A DNA stretch of 56,577 nt, from NCBI RefSeq assembly GCF_000090795.2, contig NW_003546418.1, positions 130,249 to 186,825 of the forward strand. Direction: 5' to 3'. The position numbers and the translations under genes are program-made. Under the pieces are notes generated by a model. That model ran no database searches and was not told where the DNA came from. It saw nothing but the letters and a program-made list of their open reading frames with translations. The DNA comes from Amphimedon queenslandica (Eukaryota; Porifera; Demospongiae; Haplosclerida; Niphatidae). Shown piece after piece: positions 1 to 11,405 of this stretch; position 1 is the stretch's first letter; each line of letters opens with the position of its first letter.

Positions 1-144
1 TTTTTTCTCTCCCTCTCTCTCTCTCCTCTCTCTTTGTTTGTACTTTATGGCTACTCTAATTTTTTGGAGTCAGACCCTTGACACTATCTAAATTCTACCT
101 TCTACTTGTGTATGTTTCTATCCTTGTTTTGTGTGTTGTTAAGC

Positions 145-146
<2 letters not shown>

Positions 147-192
<46 letters not shown>
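147..192. repeat. (AAT)n microsatellite
   Basis: About 15 AAT units run directly into the last codons and splice donor of a duplicated exon (TGGCTG then GTGAGT at 193-203), so the rest of that exon has been lost. Positions 1-146 hold a CT-rich tract and otherwise nothing recognisable. Confidence 0.9.
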
Positions 193-193
<1 letters not shown>

Positions 194-1020
194 GCTGGTG
201 AGTTAATTAGTTTGTAGGTGGAGCTTAAATAACGAATATTATTAATAGTGTGTATAGTAGGGATTAGGGAATTTATGTCGACTTTTTTGGGTTTTTTGTG
301 TTAAGTAGTATTTGTGTAAGCTCAAATGCAAAATATTTTAAGTCTATCAATTTATATCTTTAGTAAATTTATTACATGTACATGTCATTTTTCTCACATC
401 TTGGTACATTGTAAAATATAAAATAATTATTATTTTAAGCTTGATTGTGTTAGCTGCTTATGTTACCTGTTGGTTAAGTTGTATGTCAACTGTAGTCTTA
501 TTATCTGTAGCAATGGATTATTCAGGGGTGTAGACAATGGCTAGGGGGGCTAAAACCCCCCAGATTTTGTGGGAAAAATTTTTTAATAATATATTTAATC
601 AAAATGTCAAAATATATGAAGTCTACTACTGTTTTACTACTACCTGAAGTCTACTATAGCTGCTACAGAGCATGCATCAACTATATGCACAAACAGTGAC
701 AAACACCAAATATGAGTGTGCATGGTCCTTGCCTCAAAGGGGCATGGTCAAAATTTTTTAAACTTTAGCCCCCTCACTTTTCAAAAGTTGTCTACGCTCC
801 TGTTATTCAAGTTGATAGCCATTTCTTTATTTCATAAACATGAAAGCAACTTTGGGAATATTTACAGCAAAATAAGAGCTATTTGTTTTATAAACTTTTC
901 TTTTACTTTATAGAAGAAAACTTTCAATGCTATAAAATTTCATTGTCCATCCAAGCTGGCCTTACATTATATATTCATTGATTTGATTGATTAACGTCAG
1001 TTATCATTATTCACTTAGTA
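193..1020. repeat. Left copy of a tandem segmental duplication
   Basis: This stretch matches 6937-7480 almost throughout. Both copies start at the same splice donor and share intron-like text, such as the run around GTTAGCTGCTTATGTTAC and the stretch before the 900-1000 region. The left copy carries an extra inserted element at 523-802. The match marks the start of a duplicated unit of roughly 6.7 kb that includes the TRIM gene. Confidence 0.75.
523..802. mobile_element. MITE with TTATT target duplication
   Basis: The ends are inverted repeats: CAGGGGTGTAGACAA on the left and TTGTCTACGCTCCTG on the right, followed inward by GGGGGGCTAAA and TTTAGCCCCCT. TTATT flanks both sides (518-522 and 803-807). 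The duplicated copy near 7250-7262 lacks the insert and serves as the empty site. There is no transposase ORF, so this is a non-autonomous element. Confidence 0.8.
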
Positions 1021-1039
1021 ACACCCACTTACAGTGTAG

Positions 1040-1770
1040 TTTTAAATTAAAGTTGCTAAAAATAGGGTCAAAGAACCTGTACTATACATACATGTAGTAC
1101 AAGACACTACATGGCCAAATATTGCCAAAATTTAAAGGAAAGAATATTTAATTTTTGTTATTTTTTCTGATACACATACGTGTACATGTATATGTATTTA
1201 TGTTGTTTAGAAACTTTGGGCTAATTCTGATCTCAATTGGCCTTTTTGTAAATTTTAAAAATTGTACCATAATTAGGCCAAAGTCCCTGTACTAGCTACA
1301 GGGTCATTGGCGGATTGGCCAAATTTTACCAAAATTGAATTAGAAAATTCTCAATTATTGTATTTTTCTTGATTACACATACATGTACATGTCCTTATGT
1401 TGTGTAGAAATTTCGAGCTGATCCCTGTACCATAGTACAGGATCACTGGCCAATTTTTACCATGATTGGAAAATAGAGAATTCTCCATTATTATAATTAT
1501 TCCTGATGCATGTACATAATCTTATGTTGTTTAGAAAGTTTGAGCTGATTCCAATCTAAATTAGATTTTTTACAAATTTTTAAGTTACTAAAAATTTGGG
1601 CCAAAGCCCCTGAACTATAGTACATGTACAGTGTGTTCTTGGCCAAAATTACCAAAATTGAAAAGGACTTTATATTAATTTTTGTTGGCATATGTGCATG
1701 TCCTTATTTGATAAAGTTTAAGCTGGATCCAATCAAAATTGAATCTTAAATGAATTTTTGAAGTTACTTG
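1040..1770. repeat. Tandem ~190-bp satellite, about four units
   Basis: Units repeat the order: 'ggccaaagtccctgtact', 'ggccaaattttaccaaaatt', an AT-rich stretch ending 'tgatacacatac', ACATGTACATGTCC, 'ttatgttgtgtagaaa', 'gagctgatt', then an AT-rich tail. The same family recurs in many places in this window in both orientations. No coding content. Confidence 0.8.
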
Positions 1771-1877
1771 CCAAATACAATGTACAGTGTACATATTTTG
1801 CTATACATGTACATGTACATGCAGTGTACATGGTATTTCATTATGTGTGTTTTTTCTCTATTTCTCTCCTTTCTCAG

Positions 1878-1974
1878 TATATTGGATGCATCATTAGAGT
1901 TTGAAAATGATGAAGATGCTATTATTGAGAAAATACATCAAATAAGAAAGAACATTGAACAGAGTTATCAATAT
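1878..1974 (+). other. Orphan exon of an unrecognised gene (1)
   Basis: A CAG acceptor and a GTGAGT donor flank an open stretch coding ILDASLEFENDEDAIIEK followed by an acidic and basic helix-like segment (about 32 residues). I do not recognise the family. It lies in the same transcriptional direction as the orphan exons at 2940 and 6769 and may belong with them. Translation and splice sites are seen; membership of one gene is inferred. Confidence 0.45.
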
Positions 1975-2678
1975 GTGAGTCACACCTACTAATTAAAGGT
2001 TTACCTATAATGTAAAGTAATAATGGACATTACATGCACATGTACATGTACTGTACAGTGATTTCTGTGATATGCATGTAGCATTGCATGTACATGTATT
2101 AGTTTACATGTACATTTTAATTGGGGCAAGCTTGAGTGATCCCCACTGTAACAGGAATTTTTTGTATGTACATGTATGACATACTTCTCTAGTCATGCCC
2201 ATCTTCTGCTTACACTCCATGTGTATACTACTACATGTATCTATTTATTTATTTGTCAATGATCTAATGTATTCTAATGATATTGTAATAACACGTGTGA
2301 ACTATATGCAGTAAACACACAAAGATAAGTATTGAATGAGAAAAGGAGAGCTCAACGTCAATGAGCTAACTAGAATGAAAATGACACTCTTCTTATTATT
2401 ACTCTTATTATGATGGGAGTTTCAGACTCAAGATGTACAATATACATGTAACTAGAAAAACAGCCTAGCTAGCAGCAGAGTCAGAGACCCGCCTGCGCAT
2501 AACCACACGACTGACTCGAGCTCGCCCAACAATGCATTGCATTGAACTACATGTAGATATTAACCTTTCTATATAGTTAATGGACAAAACTGATTGTGTT
2601 AATGTGTCTATTTATTCAGAGGATTCACTGTATTAATTGACACATGTACAATGTATGTTTCATGTACATATGTAAATA

Positions 2679-2886
2679 TACCGTATAACGCTTTAATTTG
2701 GCGGAGTTTTATTTTGGCGATTGGCGGTTTGCAAGCAGGATCGCCAATATTAAAACCGCCAATTATTAATGCGCATGCTCAGTAATGCACGTGTACACAA
2801 AAATCGCCAAATTAAAAACCGCCAATTACAATTTTACAGCAAAATCGCCAAAATAAAGCGCCGCCAAAATAAAGCGTTATATTGTA
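2679..2886. mobile_element. MITE with CCGTATAACGC termini
   Basis: The left end TACCGTATAACGCTTTAATT and the right end AAATAAAGCGTTATA form terminal inverted repeats. The interior has several GGCGATT/AATCGCC inverted pairs and a central GCGCATGCTCAGTAATG core. A relative in the opposite orientation lies at 46218-46412. No ORF. Confidence 0.8.
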
Positions 2887-2939
2887 TTGATGTTTCCCTC
2901 TCTCTCCTCCTCTTTCTCTATCTCCATCTTAATCCTAAG

Positions 2940-3006
2940 TAATAGTTATGATTTTGATATTGCAGCACAAGAAGCAACTGAAGATTTAGAAAATAATATC
3001 AATGAG
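2940..3006 (+). other. Orphan exon of an unrecognised gene (2)
   Basis: A polypyrimidine tract and AG precede an open stretch reading SYDFDIAAQEATEDLENN, followed by INE and a GTAC donor. The paralogous exon at 10249-10316 reads GYSDDSDIAAQEATEDFKN. The acceptor differs between the copies (CTAAG here, CTAGG there), which moves the junction by one base and changes the phase. Product unknown. Confidence 0.5.
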
Positions 3007-4183
3007 GTACACACATATAGTACACATACATTCACAGTAAATACATGTAAATAAATACTACCGTGCCCATTTTGAATTGATCAATCAGGCATAAAGGATA
3101 TGTATTGTACACGGTCATGCTCATGTTTTACCTGTGTTACAGTATGTACATACATGTACATGTACATGTACATTATTACCATATGTCGGGATGTAGTCGA
3201 GGCTGCAATTATTTGTCGTAATATTTAATTAAATGCCATAGAAACCATGAGAGCATTGCTACATGTATGACAATAAGACATGTGTTTAGTGTTTAGCTGA
3301 TCATTTTTTAGCAGCTTTAGTGGAGCCATTTACCAATAGCAACTTGTTCTGTATTCGTTAGCGGCCTCTACCTCTGAGCTCTTTGTTGCTGGTCCATGTG
3401 CTGGTGATAATAAATGACACCCAGTTCAATAAACACTAACTGATATGGGTGGAGAGTTCTAAGGTACTGCAAGATAGTAGTTCTATAAGAGACCAAGGGT
3501 TAGTAACAACAAGAACAACAACTCAAGAACACTGCAGCAGAGTGCTTTGCTTCAATATCGGGCCTTTTTCAATTAAATTAGCATCTGGTTGCTATGGCAA
3601 TTGCTGATTGTGGGAAAAAATTGTGAATATTATCATAGATTTTACAAAATCTATGATATTTTCAGCTGCAAATATATCCTGACGTAAATCACGTAAGGTA
3701 CATTTTAATGTACATAACATTAGGGTTTTGCCTAGAAAAAAATTGGGGGCCATTAGAGACTAATATTGTTCCTTTTAAATTTATGTACATGATACTAGTA
3801 GGCTACAACATTATGCTTTATGTGGTTATTGATATAAATTGCATGGTTAGTCTAAGTGATGAACTGGTTAATTCATATGTTGAGGTGGTTGCCCTGACCA
3901 CCATAGGCTACAGAACTATGAACTTGTTGTTTGTAAGATCTGAGTTGGTGAGTGGTGACCAATGAATTGTAACAACTAATCCTCTTAAGTTTTGAAAGAG
4001 TTTAAAGCAAGGCAAGATAGAAGTGTTGTCTTTCAAAAAAGATTAAGTACCTACAGAGGGGTACATGTATTTAACTATAACTCTTGAACTACATGTACAT
4101 GTACATTATACTCTATAACTACATGTACATGTATAAAACTTGTCTTTATTCAGTTTCTTGATGCATTTACATTTATAATACAA

Positions 4184-4293
4184 ACTAGTTATCACCGTTG
4201 CTCCCCAAAACGAGATTTGCCCCCAGGGTAACACATACCCTATAAAGGCCGTTCCCATCATTAGTATATATATCACCATCCCCACATTCCATT
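4184..4293 (-). pseudogene. CYTB: Nuclear mitochondrial fragment of cytochrome b
   Basis: On the minus strand the sequence translates to [20 protein letters not shown] followed by [16 protein letters not shown]. This is the highly conserved cytochrome b stretch around [18 protein letters not shown], including the PWG and FWGATV motifs. Only about 36 codons are present, with no flanking cytochrome b. It sits in non-coding DNA 5' of the TRIM gene, so it is a NUMT rather than a functional gene. Identity rests on recognising the motif. Confidence 0.85.
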
Positions 4294-4513
4294 TCAAGTG
4301 TTAGCAATATGCCAAAGGTCACGAAAATTGCTACTGCAACTATTATTTTAGCTATCATAATTTCCTGTAGTCACAAGACTATATACACTACTCCAGGTCA
4401 TCAGGGCTGTCTGCCTGTTGCTCCTTTCTTCTACTGCTCTACTTTGTTTTACACCCTTGTTTATTTCAACTTAATTTTCTAAATTTTGAACACAAATTTA
4501 TTCTTTTCTTGAC

Positions 4514-6577
4514 ATGGCAACCAAACCAACTTCTGGTCTCAGACTCAAACTGGAGGAGCGGCTCACCTGTCCTGTGTGTCTTGACCAATATACCAACCCT
4601 AAGATCCTACCCTGCCATCACTCATTCCGTCAGCACTGTCTGGAGGGATTACCTCTGGATAAGAAGAGTGAGACCTATTATCTCTCTTGTCCCACTTGTC
4701 GTCATCATACAGAGTTACCAGAAGAAGGAGCAGGAGCCTTTCCTGTAGCATTCCACCTCAACGACCTCAAAGAGATGTACAGTCTAACAAAAAAGACAGC
4801 AAATTTATCAAATCGTCAAGAGGCCACTTGTAGTAATCATGGAAAGCCTTTGGAGCTATTCTGTGAAACATGCGATACAGTAATTTGTGTTACTTGTCAA
4901 GTTCGTAATCACAAACATCATGAATACGACTTAATCACTGACAGTTACACTAAACATTGTCGAAAGTTAAGAGAATGTCTATCACCAGTTGAGGAAAAGA
5001 AGGAAGCACTCAAGAAAGTCCTGTCTGCTCTAGCAAAAAGAGAGGGTGAGATCAGAGAGAGAGGAGAAGGAGTCTTAGAAGAAATACACAAAATTGTAGA
5101 GGAAATGATTGCTGTTCTTCGTCAGTCAGAGAGGAAACTGACTGAGCAGGCAAAGAGGATCACTGATACTAAACTAAAGGTGCTGTCAGAGCAAATGAAA
5201 TCAGCAGAAATGAGTTTGAGTCTTCTGGAGGATGTCGAGGAATATGTGGAACAGAGCCTGAAAACTGGCAGTCCTGAACAAGTCCTGAGGTCTAAGAAAC
5301 AGATGATGGAGCATATGAGTGAAGTTACTGCTGGAATCAATATGAAAGAGTTACGTCCAAAGGAAAAAGCTGATTTTGTATTGACTCATAAAAATATCAA
5401 ATCACTACATCACATTGGAGACGTTATTTCAGGGACTACTGCACTACAGCAGTGTAGAGTGAAGAAGATTGATCATATTAGCAAAGCAGCTTCGCTTTCA
5501 CTATCAATGGAGGCACCAGATTCATCTTTTTTGTCTGTTCCCCTTTCTTCTCTGAGGTGTAGTCTAGTACCAGTTGGTAAAGGCCATAAACCCATTCAAA
5601 CTACAGTTACTACCACCAGCACTGATCCTGGAGTGTATAGGATACAGTGTAACCCTTCAACACGTGGTACTCATACAGTAAAAGTACAAGTATATGATGT
5701 ACACCTTAAGGATACCTCACTAGTCATCCCTTTCAATCCTTACCTTGATAAAATCACTCCACTACGTACTCTAACTGAGCTTAAGGGTCCCTATGGAGTT
5801 GCTGTAAGTAATGATAACAATCTTATAATAACTGAGAGTAGTGGTAGTTGTGTAACATTATTAGATAAAGAAGGTAAGAAAGTAAAATCATTGGGAGGGT
5901 ATGGAGGAAGTGGTGATGTGAAATTTTCTTATCCTCGTGGTTTAGCCATTACTCCAGACAAATTCATTCTTGTGTCTGATGATCACAGGATCCAGAAGAT
6001 AAGCATGGATGGATATCTTATAGCATCAGTAGGTGAGGAGGGCAGTGGACCACTACAGTTTAAGTATCCTTCTGGTATAGCTATTTCTCCTATAACAGAA
6101 CAAATTTATATTGCTGATTGGGATAATCATCGTATACAAGTCTTGAATTCTGATCTAACCTTCTCTCATTCATTTGGTAGTAAAGGATCAGCTAATGGAC
6201 AGTTTAAGCATCCACATGACATTGCTATTGACAGTCAAGGATTAGTGTATGTAGCTGATAGTTGGAATGATTGTATTCAGAAGTTCTCTCTATGTGGAAA
6301 GTTTTTGTGTAATTTTGGTGGCAAAGGATCTGGTGCTGGAAAGCTTAATAGTCCAGTAGGTGTAACAATAGACATTGCAGCTACTGGTCTAGTTTATGTT
6401 AGTGAATGGATCAATGCTCGTATCTCAGTCTTCACTAAAGATGGTGTGTTCGTTAATAGATTTGGAAGTAAAGGTAGTAATATTGATCAGTTTAATGCTC
6501 CTTATGGATTAACATTTGATAAAGATGGATTCTTGTATGTTTGTGATTTTGGTAGTAACCAACTTGTTGTTTATTAA
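4514..6577 (+). CDS. TRIM-NHL protein (RING, B-box, coiled coil, filamin, NHL), TRIM2/3/71-like
   Basis: Single-exon 687-residue protein. A RING finger spans residues 19-62 (CPVC...C-H-H...HC...CPTC). One type-2 B-box spans 106-136 (C..H...C..C...C..C...H..H). A long coiled coil covers about 145-270, a filamin-type immunoglobulin domain about 325-420, and about six NHL repeats (for example IYIADWDNHRIQVL, LVYVADSWNDCIQKF) run to the C-terminus. By family knowledge it would be a RING E3 ubiquitin ligase whose NHL propeller binds protein or RNA. The start is the first ATG after a stop-rich flank, and a downstream AATAAA lies at 6665-6670. It is intronless and sits between orphan exons, which suggests retroposition or nesting in an intron. 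All zinc ligands are present, so it appears functional. Confidence 0.93.
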   Translation: MATKPTSGLRLKLEERLTCPVCLDQYTNPKILPCHHSFRQHCLEGLPLDKKSETYYLSCPTCRHHTELPEEGAGAFPVAFHLNDLKEMYSLTKKTANLSNRQEATCSNHGKPLELFCETCDTVICVTCQVRNHKHHEYDLITDSYTKHCRKLRECLSPVEEKKEALKKVLSALAKREGEIRERGEGVLEEIHKIVEEMIAVLRQSERKLTEQAKRITDTKLKVLSEQMKSAEMSLSLLEDVEEYVEQSLKTGSPEQVLRSKKQMMEHMSEVTAGINMKELRPKEKADFVLTHKNIKSLHHIGDVISGTTALQQCRVKKIDHISKAASLSLSMEAPDSSFLSVPLSSLRCSLVPVGKGHKPIQTTVTTTSTDPGVYRIQCNPSTRGTHTVKVQVYDVHLKDTSLVIPFNPYLDKITPLRTLTELKGPYGVAVSNDNNLIITESSGSCVTLLDKEGKKVKSLGGYGGSGDVKFSYPRGLAITPDKFILVSDDHRIQKISMDGYLIASVGEEGSGPLQFKYPSGIAISPITEQIYIADWDNHRIQVLNSDLTFSHSFGSKGSANGQFKHPHDIAIDSQGLVYVADSWNDCIQKFSLCGKFLCNFGGKGSGAGKLNSPVGVTIDIAATGLVYVSEWINARISVFTKDGVFVNRFGSKGSNIDQFNAPYGLTFDKDGFLYVCDFGSNQLVVY

Positions 6578-6768
6578 AATGATGATTATTGTTATTTTAT
6601 TGTATATTCTAATATTATATATAATAACTAAGTTAAATTTTATAATACTTACTGATCAGCTACTAATAAAGACGATGTAGTATAATCTCCAATTATGCAT
6701 TATGTTTGGTCAATTCAAATTGCACCCAGTACAAAAATAGGAATAACAATAATTATATTAATTAACAG

Positions 6769-6942
6769 GCTGAAAGGAAGCTCTCCACAGGTGATGCTCC
6801 TCCAGCATTAAGAACTGATTATCAGTTGATGAGTGAAGATGAGGTCAAAGACATAAAGACAGGACTGAGTGCTATGAAGAGAGGAGCTGTACTGGATATA
6901 TTCAGTAAAGAAGATATCACTGGGAAGGAGAAATCATGGCTG
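6769..6942 (+). other. Orphan exon of an unrecognised gene (3)
   Basis: A phase-0 exon of 58 codons flanked by TTAACAG and GTGAGT. It starts AERKLSTGDAPPALRTDYQL and ends ITGKEKSWL. It is clean and open but I do not recognise the family. The end of a second copy of this exon survives at 193-198. With the exons at 1878 and 2940 it may form a gene that encloses the TRIM gene in an intron. Confidence 0.5.
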
Positions 6943-7480
6943 GTGAGTCAATTAGTGTTTTGTTGGAGCTAGCTTAAATAATGAATATCATTAATATCGT
7001 GTAGGGATTATTGGGATTTATGTTTACTTGCTTATTTGTGGGTTTTTGTGTCAAGTAGTATTTGTGTGAGCTCTAATGCAAGTCTGTCGATTTTATATCT
7101 CAAATATATTACACGTATGGTACATGTCATTTTTTCTCACATTGTAAAATTAAAATATTATTGTAAATTGTAAGCCTTAAGCTTGATTATGTTAGCTGCT
7201 TATGTTACATTTTGGAATTGTATGTCAACTGTAATCTTATTTGTAGCAATGGATTATCCAAGTTGACAACTGTTTTTTATTTTATAAACACGAAAGCAAC
7301 TTAGGGATTATGTACAGCAAAATAAGAATAGTTATTTGTTTTGATACACTTTTGTTTTACTTTATAGCAGAAAATTTGCATTGCCAGAAAATTTTATTGT
7401 CCATTTAAGCAGACCTTACATTATATATTCATTGATTTAATTTTCATTGACTAGCATCAATTATTATTCACCTAGTAACG
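6943..7480. repeat. Right copy of the segmental duplication
   Basis: Matches 199-1020 without the MITE at 523-802. From about 7790 to 8130 it continues into the ~190-bp satellite, as the left copy does. The stretch 7480-7790 has AT-rich text and no gene that I can see. Confidence 0.7.
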
Positions 7481-8427
7481 CACACTTACATAGTTGTAAA
7501 TAATTTTTATCGTCTAAAATTTTTGTTTAAAATTTTTGTTTAAAATTTTCTGCAACAAAACAAGCAAAACTTCACTCAACAAAACTTTTCTGCTACACGT
7601 ATATGGTGTTATGTATTACATGTACATGTATTAGCCTGTACTTACATATGGTGTTTGTTAACTCTGTTGTTGGTATAATAAAGACTAACTTTATGCATGT
7701 ATTTTTTCCCTCTTTCTTTCTCCCTCCTCTAATGAGAGAGAATCTGAATAGTAATATTAATAAAGTCATGCTGCTTATATCATAATAAAAATTGGGCCAG
7801 AGAACTTTTACTACTCATAGTATTGGCCAAATTTTGCCAAAATTTAAAGGAGAGTATTCTCCAATTTTGTAATTTTTCCTCATGCATATACATGTTTTTA
7901 TGTTGTGTAGGATGTTTGAGCGGATTTTGATCAAAATTGAATTTCTCACAAATTTGTTAAGTTACTCAAAAATTGGGCTCTCACAGGTCAAATTTTACCA
8001 AAATTGAAAAGAAAAAAATTATATTTTTTTCTGTTGCATATACATGCATACTTATGTTGCGTAGAAAGTTTGAGTTGATCTCAAGCTAAATTGAATTTTT
8101 TTGCAAATTATTAAAGTTTGCCAACTATTGCCAAAAATGATAAATATTAATAGTAAAATTATATTAAACTCTTGACATCACATCTCATGCATTATTCATA
8201 ATATCTCTCAATATTATGTATTGCATGCCATGTTTTTAATTGATCAGTGTTTGGGTATCAACTCAAGATAAATGTGAGCTCTCTATATCAAGTAACATTT
8301 CTGCTTTCCTAGCTCTAGCAACAAGACACATACGTGTTATTTTGGCTGAACTGCTGACTCAAATAGACCTGGTGATTCACTGCTCAGGGTTAAGTTACAT
8401 GGCAACCATAGAACGTGTGCTCTTAAG

Positions 8428-8622
8428 GTGGGTTCTCAATATGACACATTGTTTTTCATGTGCTAGCATCATGACCAGAAGTGCTGTATAAACCAATGGG
8501 AGTATGCATCAATGCGTCAGAATAGAAATGTTTTTTAATCTGACGCATTGATGCTTGTTCCCATTGGTTTATACAGCACTTCCGGTCATGAGGGACATGC
8601 ATGCATCATATTCAGAACCCAC
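8428..8622. mobile_element. Foldback (long inverted repeat) element
   Basis: Outer ends GTGGGTTCT and AGAACCCAC are inverted. The inner arms form a stem of about 50 bp (left arm from 'catgaccagaagtgctgtat', right arm ending 'tacagcacttccggtcatg') around a loop of about 17 bases. There is no coding capacity, consistent with a hairpin MITE. Confidence 0.8.
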
Positions 8623-8747
8623 TTTTAGTCTCACTCTCTAGTCTAGCTAGTCCAAATGCTCCCATTCTCATTCCGTAGCTCTCATCCTACTCTGGCGACT
8701 CACTGTCAGAAGAATCTTAACTTGGCCAGAACAACACTTTCTACTGT

Positions 8748-9070
8748 TGGCCTCACTCTTTGCTTGGCTCACTCTTGTGTCTCGATCTCTCGTCCACGGA
8801 CCCACTGACAATTGGTTGGGATAAGTCGTGAAACACTCCATAATATGTTCTTTCTCACTACTCAGAGCTGTGCCACTACTCTCTATTTTTTGCTCATAAT
8901 CTTGGTCTCACTCTTTGCTTGGCTGACTCTTTTATGTCTCGATCTCTCGTCCACAGACCCACTGACAATCGGTTCTGATAAGTTGTGAAACACCCCATGG
9001 TATGTTCTTTCTCCTACTCAGAGCTGTGCCACTACTCTCTATTTCTTGCTCATAATCTTGGTCTCACTCT
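8748..9070. repeat. Direct tandem duplication, ~155-bp unit
   Basis: Two units begin with 'ggcctcactctttgcttgg' and 'ggtctcactctttgcttgg' and end at 'tgctcataatc' (about 8748-8902 and 8903-9058). A truncated third start follows. The differences are scattered substitutions. No gene seen. Confidence 0.75.
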
Positions 9071-9224
9071 CATTTCTCTCGACTATTGTTTGACCATGTG
9101 GACATCACACTTGCTGTGTCCTTTTGACCTGTATCTTGTGCTTAAAAAGGCGTTTACTGTGGTCACAGCACTTCCCACTTGTTTTGCCACAGTGCCACTG
9201 CTACAGTATTATACAATATTATGT

Positions 9225-10010
9225 TTCAATGTACCAGTATGTACATGTACATGTACATGTATGTGTGTATGTAAGATAAATGGTGAGTTTGGTAATGAAT
9301 GTTAGCAATCCTCTTAAGGAGTGTAAAGCAAGAAGTGTTGTTGTTCATTAAGTAGTTTTGTAATTGTAATTCTTGAAATTGATTACTTGTACTGTACATG
9401 TACAACTATGAAACCTGTCTTAATTTGTTCAGTTTCCTGATATATGTATATGTACTTGTACTGTAGTACATTTACATGTAAGTTTCAGCAACATGTTATA
9501 GGCAACTAATGGTCATGAAGTTTTTAGCTTCCAGGAGTACATGTACAATACATGTACACTGTATGCTGCTAGTTCAGTTGGACTTTAGTTGGCTCACCAT
9601 TTCTATTATTCTGTTACATTATTTTCTTATTATTTTTCATATCACATTTTAATCAATAAAACTCTACAGTTCACATACACCCAGTATATAGTAAAGATTA
9701 CATGCTTTACTGTACATTTTTGGGATGCTACCACAATTATTGCACCTGTCATAACTTCCTTTACATGTGTAGCCACAACTCTTATTAGTTTAAGGGCTGC
9801 TTTTCTGTTGTTCCTTTCCACTTTTGTTATACTTTGTTATGCATTCTCATTCATTCCAACTTCTCATTTCCTTATTGTTCATTCCTGATCTATCTTTTAT
9901 TTACCATCTTCTACCTTTATCTCTCTTCATTTTTTGTTTTTTGCTTTGCGTACACAATTTCATACTTTTCTTGAAATGGCAACCAACCATTTTCTGGTGC
10001 CCAATGAATG
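9225..10010 (+). pseudogene. TRIM 5' flank copy with first codons only
   Basis: The stretch resembles the 5' flanks of the TRIM genes at 4514 and 11406 and ends with ATGGCAACCAACCATTTTCT (from 9976), equivalent to the first codons MATKP. RING sequence is absent after about eight codons. It is a scrap left by duplication. Confidence 0.55.
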
Positions 10011-10248
10011 CATTGCATTGGACTAGCTATTACCCTTCTTATACAGTAAAACAAGACTTATGTGTAAGTACACTGATTGTTAACAACTTTCTTTAAGTTC
10101 CACAGGTGTTGTCTATTATTCAGAGGATTCACTGTATTAATTGACACATGTACATGTACATACATGTATGTACAATGTACATATAATATGTACATATTCA
10201 TATTTCCCTCTCTTTTCTCCTCTTTCTCCATCTCCATCTTAATCCTAG

Positions 10249-10316
10249 GTTATAGTGATGATTCTGATATTGCAGCACAAGAAGCAACTGAAGACTTCAA
10301 AAATACTATTAATGAG
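10249..10316 (+). other. Orphan exon, second copy of the 2940 exon
   Basis: The acceptor AATCCTAG and donor GTAC flank GYSDDSDIAAQEATEDFKN followed by TINE. It is closely similar to 2940-3006 and belongs to the duplicated unit. Function unknown. Confidence 0.5.
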
Positions 10317-10652
10317 GTACACACATATTGTACACGTACTTGTGTATGCACAGTAAATCAATGAATGCAAATTAATTCTACCATGCCCAGTTTGAATTGA
10401 TCATTCAATATATACAGTACAAGTACATGCTCATGTTTTACCACTGTTACATACATGTACATGTACATAATTACATTTCAATATACATAGTGTCACCGTG
10501 TTGTATGTAAGATGAAATGTTGAGTTTAGTGAATTCAATAAATAGTAACAATTATTTTAAATTTTGAAGAAGTGTAGCAAGGTAAGGTAGAAGTGTAAGA
10601 AGATTAAGTACCTGTGTAATTGTAACTCCTGATAACTACATGTACATGTACA

Positions 10653-10856
10653 TACCATATTGTGGGAAATTTTTGTGGCCCAAAATTTTGTGGGTTTTGC
10701 TTTATTTCAAAATTCACAAAGTTAAAATCAGCAAAAATCAATTTAATACGGTTCAAGATGGCCAAAGAGTAAAAACACAAAAATTAAAGCCATGAAATTG
10801 ATTTTTAGACGAATTGGCGAAAATTTTGGGCCACAAAAATTTCCTGCTATACGGTA
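10653..10856. mobile_element. MITE with ATTGTGGGAAATTTTTGTGG ends
   Basis: The left end TACCATATTGTGGGAAATTT is the approximate inverse of the right end AAATTTCCTGCTATACGGTA, and GTGGCCCAAAATTTT pairs with AAAATTTTGGGCCAC. No ORF. Confidence 0.75.
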
Positions 10857-11405
10857 TATACTTGTGAAACTTGTTTTTGCTTAGTGTCCAAATAAAATTA
10901 ATTACAGACTATCACAGAAGATGCATTATCACATCAGTGTTAGCAATATGCTGTAGGCTCCTGATGGTCGTGCAGTTTTGAGCCTCCAGGAGTAGCTGCT
11001 GGACTGCTAGTTCATTTGTAGGTTGCTACATGCATGTTTTATTATTTTTCTATTATTTTTCATATCACATTTAATCAATAATTCAACATGTACATGTACA
11101 CCTAAGGCTAATGTAAAAGTTACATTTTACTATTTATGTATGCATCCTTAGTAAAAGTTAAGTTGCTCTCATAATTATTATTTTAGCTATCATAACTTCC
11201 TGTATAGACTACTGTATCATTGTCAGGCTGTCTTCCTGTCGCTCCTTTCCTTTTATTGTTCTGCAAAGTCTACTGCTGTTTGTTTTTACTTCATTTTCTT
11301 CTTGTTTGTTCTTGCTCTATCTTCTTTTATCATCTTCTACCTTTATCTATCTTCATTTTTGTTCCTGGTTTACATAAACAATTTTTAAATTATTCTTTTC
11401 TTGAA

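Noticed and set aside
1040-1770. CRISPR-like array
   Set aside because: Units are about 190 bp with diverged, AT-rich text and no short identical repeats with unique spacers. The setting is eukaryotic.
3708-3965. Plus-strand ORF of 85 residues
   Set aside because: Stop-free by chance. Part matches the duplicated TRIM flank without frame conservation.
4106-4183. Extension of the cytochrome b ORF to the left
   Set aside because: Beyond ATVITS the residues ([12 protein letters not shown]) do not match cytochrome b. Only 4184-4293 is supported.
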